Source of the DNA: Firmicutes bacterium UBA2058
Lineage (GTDB): Bacteria; Bacillota; Clostridia; Tissierellales; Sedimentibacteraceae
NCBI GenBank assembly: GCA_002332905.1
Contig: DDAM01000061.1
Coordinates: 1-54,126 of the forward strand
Direction: 5' to 3'
Length of the DNA: 54,126 bases
The number at the start of each line of letters is the position of its first letter. The first letter of the stretch is position 1. Positions 51,613-54,126 of this stretch are shown here, in pieces. Made by a program: the position numbers and the translations under genes. A model generated the notes under the pieces. The model had not been told where the DNA came from, searched no databases, and worked only from the letters and a program-made list of their open reading frames with translations.

Positions 51613-52041
51613 TTATTTTTTTTCGTCTGGTACAATTCCCATACATCCAACAAAATTAATAAGATCTCTTTGATGAACTATTCCTAGCCCTCTTTCTTCG
51701 TCACCAAGTATCAATAACTGGTCTCCGACTTTTATTTTAAATAACTCTCTAGCTTTTTTAGGAATTACAATCTGTCCGCGCTCTCCAACAGTAACAGAGC
51801 CAAAGAAATGCTTTCCTTTAGGAGGAATAATTAAACCTGTAGACTCCTCTGAGTGGTTGATTAAATTATCAACTGTAACATCGTATAGTTTTGCGAGAGA
51901 TATAAGACTATCTAAATCGGGAGAAGTTTCTTCACTTTCCCATTTAGCGACAGCCTGTCTTGAGACATCAATTTTTTCTGCAACATCCTCTTGAGTAAAT
52001 TGGTTTAATAGTCTTAATCTCTTTAAATTTTTTCCAATCAT
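51613..52041 (-). CDS. XRE-AbrB fusion transcriptional regulator
   Basis: 142 residues with two DNA-binding modules. Residues about 3-62 are an XRE/Cro helix-turn-helix (QFTQEDVAEKIDVSRQAVAKWE). Residues about 80-120 are a SpoVT/AbrB swapped-hairpin (VTVGERGQIVIPKKARELF). Three in-frame ATGs exist; the third (52041) has the best distance from AAAGG and gives the usual XRE opening MIGKNLKRLR. It precedes the FAD oxidoreductase and probably controls itself and that gene through the inverted repeat at its promoter. Confidence 0.87.
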   Translation of the reverse strand: MIGKNLKRLRLLNQFTQEDVAEKIDVSRQAVAKWESEETSPDLDSLISLAKLYDVTVDNLINHSEESTGLIIPPKGKHFFGSVTVGERGQIVIPKKARELFKIKVGDQLLILGDEERGLGIVHQRDLINFVGCMGIVPDEKK

Positions 52042-52072
52042 ATTTTTCATACCTTTCATATTTATAAAATTT

Positions 52073-52106
52073 ATTATATTGTTGGTATTATTGAAAGTCT
52101 ACCAAC
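52073..52106 (-). promoter_or_regulatory. Promoter and inverted repeat of the XRE-AbrB operon
   Basis: On the minus strand, TAGACT (52096-52101), 17 bases, TATAAT (52073-52078). GTTGGTA (52081-52087) and TACCAAC (52100-52106) form an inverted repeat spanning the -35 box and spacer, the likely regulator site. Confidence 0.55.
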
Positions 52107-52180
52107 TAAAGCTATCATTTATGTTATATTTGGTTGCTTTTTTATTCAAAAAAATTTTTCAAATAATACGAAAATAAATA

Positions 52181-52208
52181 TACCCACAAAAATATAATTT
52201 TGTGGGTA
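52181..52208 (-). terminator. Terminator of the NAD kinase gene
   Basis: TACCCACAAAA (52181-52191) pairs with TTTTGTGGGTA (52198-52208), with a T-rich minus-strand flank. It separates nadK from the XRE gene. Confidence 0.8.
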
Positions 52209-52225
52209 AATGGTGACATATTTAA

Positions 52226-53026
52226 TTAAAGTAACTTATCCTTTATAACATTCCAGTAGTTAAACTCACCAACTGTAAGCTGTTTTATAGTCTTTGCTGA
52301 TGTGAAAAATTTTATAGAATCAATATTTTCAAATTCATAACCAATACCATCAACTACAAGTGTTAATGAATAATCCTTTCCGCTTTCAGGTACTATTTTT
52401 ACCTCAAATTCTGGTGGCACTATTAGACTGCTGTTTAGACACCTATAGGCATTTGATATAAGAGGTGCTAAAGGCATTATTTGCAATGTTTTTAATGATG
52501 GATAAACTAATGATCCTCCCGCTGAGTAGTTGTATGCAGAGCTGCCTAAAGGAGAAGAAATTATGACTCCATCACCACTTACAGTTTGAAGATAATTATC
52601 ATTAAAATACATATTTAAGTGAGCAGTTTTCATATCACGTCTTTTTATGGCTATATCATTTACAGCGTAAGTAGTAAATATTGAATTTTTGCTATGTACA
52701 ATACATTCAATTATATTTATCTCATTAATTTGATATCTAGCTTCCTTATACAGCTTTACAAAATTCTCTATATTATCTGGAGTAATCTCAGGGAAAAAAC
52801 CTAGTGTTCCAGTGTTTATACCTATAAACGGTATTTGTGAAAACCTGCTTTGCCTTACAGCGTGCAAAAAAGCTCCATCACCACCGATAGTAACATTAAG
52901 TTCAGCGCTTTCACTAAAGCCCTCAAATGGAGTAAAGCCTTCGGCTTTTAATATATTTATTAAATCGTTTGTTATTATTTTTGAGTAACTTTCTAAATTT
53001 GGTAAACAATTTATTATTCTTTCCAT
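52226..53026 (-). CDS. nadK: NAD kinase
   Basis: 266 residues. It phosphorylates NAD to NADP. The family motifs are NVTIGGDGAFLHAVR (GGDG), FIGINTGTLGFFPEI, the GDGVIISSPLGSSAYNYSAGG block and PLAPL. Length is typical of small Firmicutes NAD kinases. The start follows AAGAGGT. Two stem-loop family copies lie 53-129 bases upstream in the same orientation. It is divergent from the RluD-type gene. Confidence 0.95.
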   Translation of the reverse strand: MERIINCLPNLESYSKIITNDLINILKAEGFTPFEGFSESAELNVTIGGDGAFLHAVRQSRFSQIPFIGINTGTLGFFPEITPDNIENFVKLYKEARYQINEINIIECIVHSKNSIFTTYAVNDIAIKRRDMKTAHLNMYFNDNYLQTVSGDGVIISSPLGSSAYNYSAGGSLVYPSLKTLQIMPLAPLISNAYRCLNSSLIVPPEFEVKIVPESGKDYSLTLVVDGIGYEFENIDSIKFFTSAKTIKQLTVGEFNYWNVIKDKLL

Positions 53027-53078
53027 AATGTTACTTACCTCTTTACATAAAGAAATTTTTATATTATTATAGATTGGT

Positions 53079-53155
53079 AATATTGTCTCAATTACATTGA
53101 GCCATTTTAAATATCTGTCGATATTATTGTCTCAACTACGTTGAGTCATTTATAG
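53079..53155 (-). repeat. Stem-loop family, copies 3 and 4 in tandem
   Basis: Read on the minus strand, each unit is (G/A)(G/C)TCAA...TTGAGACAAT. Unit 3 pairs GTCTCAA (53085-53091) against TTGAG at 53098-53102 and keeps the TATTTAAAATGG flank of copy 2. Unit 4 pairs CTCAAC (53131-53136) with GTTGAG (53140-53145). Both face nadK. Confidence 0.6.
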
Positions 53156-53214
53156 TTTAATACAAAATATTTAATTTATTATAAACTAAATAAAATAGTG
53201 TAGGAGTAAAATTA

Positions 53215-54111
53215 ATGAGTGACAATATAGATTTTGATAATTGTCTTAATTATACAATACAAGAAAATGATAAAAGTGTAAAGGAAATATTGCTTGATGA
53301 ACTAAATTTTTCTAGAAGGCTTACTGTAAAGCTAGAAGAGAATAAAAAAGTATTTCTTAATGGAAAGCCTGTAAGACTTAAAAAAAGAGTATATATAGAT
53401 GATGTTATAACTGTTTATTTTGAAGATGAACAAAAGGATGAGTACGATCCAGTAGAAATTCCGCTTAATATATTATATGAAGACGATAGTATGCTTATAG
53501 TTGATAAACCACCATTTATGGTTGTTCATCCTACTAAATCGCATTTCAATGATACTTTAGCAAATGGTGTTAGATTCTATTATGATTCTAAAAATATAAA
53601 AAGTAAAATAAGACTTGTAAACAGACTAGATATGAATACTTCTGGTATAGTTATTATTGCTAAAAACTCTTTTATTCACAATGAGTTATCTAAGCAGATG
53701 AAGGAGAATACAGTAGAAAAATATTATTATGCAATAGCAGAAGGAACAATAATTCAAGATAGTGGCACTATAAATGCCCCTATAGCCAGATTAAATGAAG
53801 ATGATATAATGAGAGTTGTTGATTCATCAGGTAAGGAATGCATAACTCATTATGAGGTTATTGATAGATTTAATGATATGACACTTTTAAGACTAAAGCT
53901 TGAAACTGGCAGAACTCATCAAATTAGAGTTCATTTAAAGCATATTAGACATCCAATTATAGGAGACACATTATATAATAAAGAAAGTAGCTTAATTAAT
54001 AGGCAAGCTTTGCATTGTAGTGAAATGAGCTTTATTCATCCCATAACAAAAAAATGGATAAAAATAGAGGCTGATTTTCCAGAGGATTTTAAGAGAATAA
54101 TAAAGAATTAA
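53215..54111 (+). CDS. RluA/RluD family 23S rRNA or tRNA pseudouridine synthase
   Basis: 298 residues. The N-terminal S4-like RNA-binding part spans about 15-75 (VKEILLDELNFSRRLTVKL). The catalytic domain has RLVNRLDMNTSGIVI with the catalytic Asp, ILYEDDSMLIVDKPPFMVVHP, and GRTHQIRVHLKHIRHPIIGD. It isomerises uridines in RNA; the exact site is not readable from sequence. The start follows TAGGAG. The frame ends 15 bases before the window edge. Confidence 0.93.
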   Translation: MSDNIDFDNCLNYTIQENDKSVKEILLDELNFSRRLTVKLEENKKVFLNGKPVRLKKRVYIDDVITVYFEDEQKDEYDPVEIPLNILYEDDSMLIVDKPPFMVVHPTKSHFNDTLANGVRFYYDSKNIKSKIRLVNRLDMNTSGIVIIAKNSFIHNELSKQMKENTVEKYYYAIAEGTIIQDSGTINAPIARLNEDDIMRVVDSSGKECITHYEVIDRFNDMTLLRLKLETGRTHQIRVHLKHIRHPIIGDTLYNKESSLINRQALHCSEMSFIHPITKKWIKIEADFPEDFKRIIKN

Positions 54112-54126
54112 TAATAAATTAATAAT

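Overview
The window is AT-rich, densely coded Firmicutes DNA. Several features point to an anaerobic, amino-acid- or peptide-fermenting clostridium (Clostridia/Tissierellia type): strong AGGAGG ribosome sites, frequent TTG/GTG starts, a methionine T-box leader on metG, the order metG-tatD-rnmV-rsmA, SLH-domain surface proteins, and a sigma-54 activator with a cysteine-containing sensor domain beside an amino-acid permease. The genus cannot be fixed from the sequence alone. I see no rRNA, tRNA, CRISPR array, transposase or phage gene.

Layout. 1-6.2 kb: a structured intergenic repeat, a purine-nucleoside phosphorylase/laccase-fold gene (-), a DegV protein (+), an APC permease (-) divergent from a sigma-54 regulator (+), and a 76-aa hydrophobic protein. 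6.3-11.5 kb: housekeeping cluster metG (behind a T-box), a membrane protein, tatD, rnmV and rsmA. 11.5-20.3 kb: an accessory operon with a complete oligopeptide-type ABC importer (lipoprotein, two permeases, two ATPases), two tandem amidohydrolase paralogues and a TetR regulator. It lies behind a near-consensus promoter whose start region carries two abutting 14-bp palindromes. 20.4-30 kb: an unrecognised acidic-linker protein, an MBL hydrolase, class II aldolase, M32 carboxypeptidase, a 49-aa Cys-rich protein, a DUF1292 protein, an ABC exporter, a GNAT protein, a TrmN6-like methyltransferase and a TetR regulator. 30-40.5 kb: two very large secreted SLH proteins, a subtilisin-type protease and a modular Ig-like protein. 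40.5-45.4 kb: an ArsR-type regulator with a large extra N-terminal domain and two ABC exporter half-transporters. 45.4-54.1 kb: a PepT-like peptidase, a subtilisin-like lipoprotein, uvrC, an XRE-AbrB fusion regulator with an FAD oxidoreductase, NAD kinase and an RluD-type pseudouridine synthase.

How the genes fit together. The 11.5-20.3 kb operon reads as a self-contained import-and-hydrolyse system. The binding lipoprotein and Opp-type transporter bring in a peptide-like or amidated solute, the second amidohydrolase (all metal ligands present) is the likely enzyme, and the first amidohydrolase has lost every canonical ligand and looks like a non-catalytic partner. The terminal TetR gene probably closes a feedback loop at the promoter palindromes. 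This is my best candidate for an undescribed system. The secreted protease, M32 and PepT-like peptidases and peptide importer all fit a proteolytic life style.

Besides the genes there are several unexplained repeat families: a short stem-loop in the same orientation just upstream of three unrelated genes (four copies), a 179-bp element with 28-bp terminal inverted repeats, a palindromic element abutting the 3' ends of two genes, and a 20-bp sequence shared by two intergenic regions.
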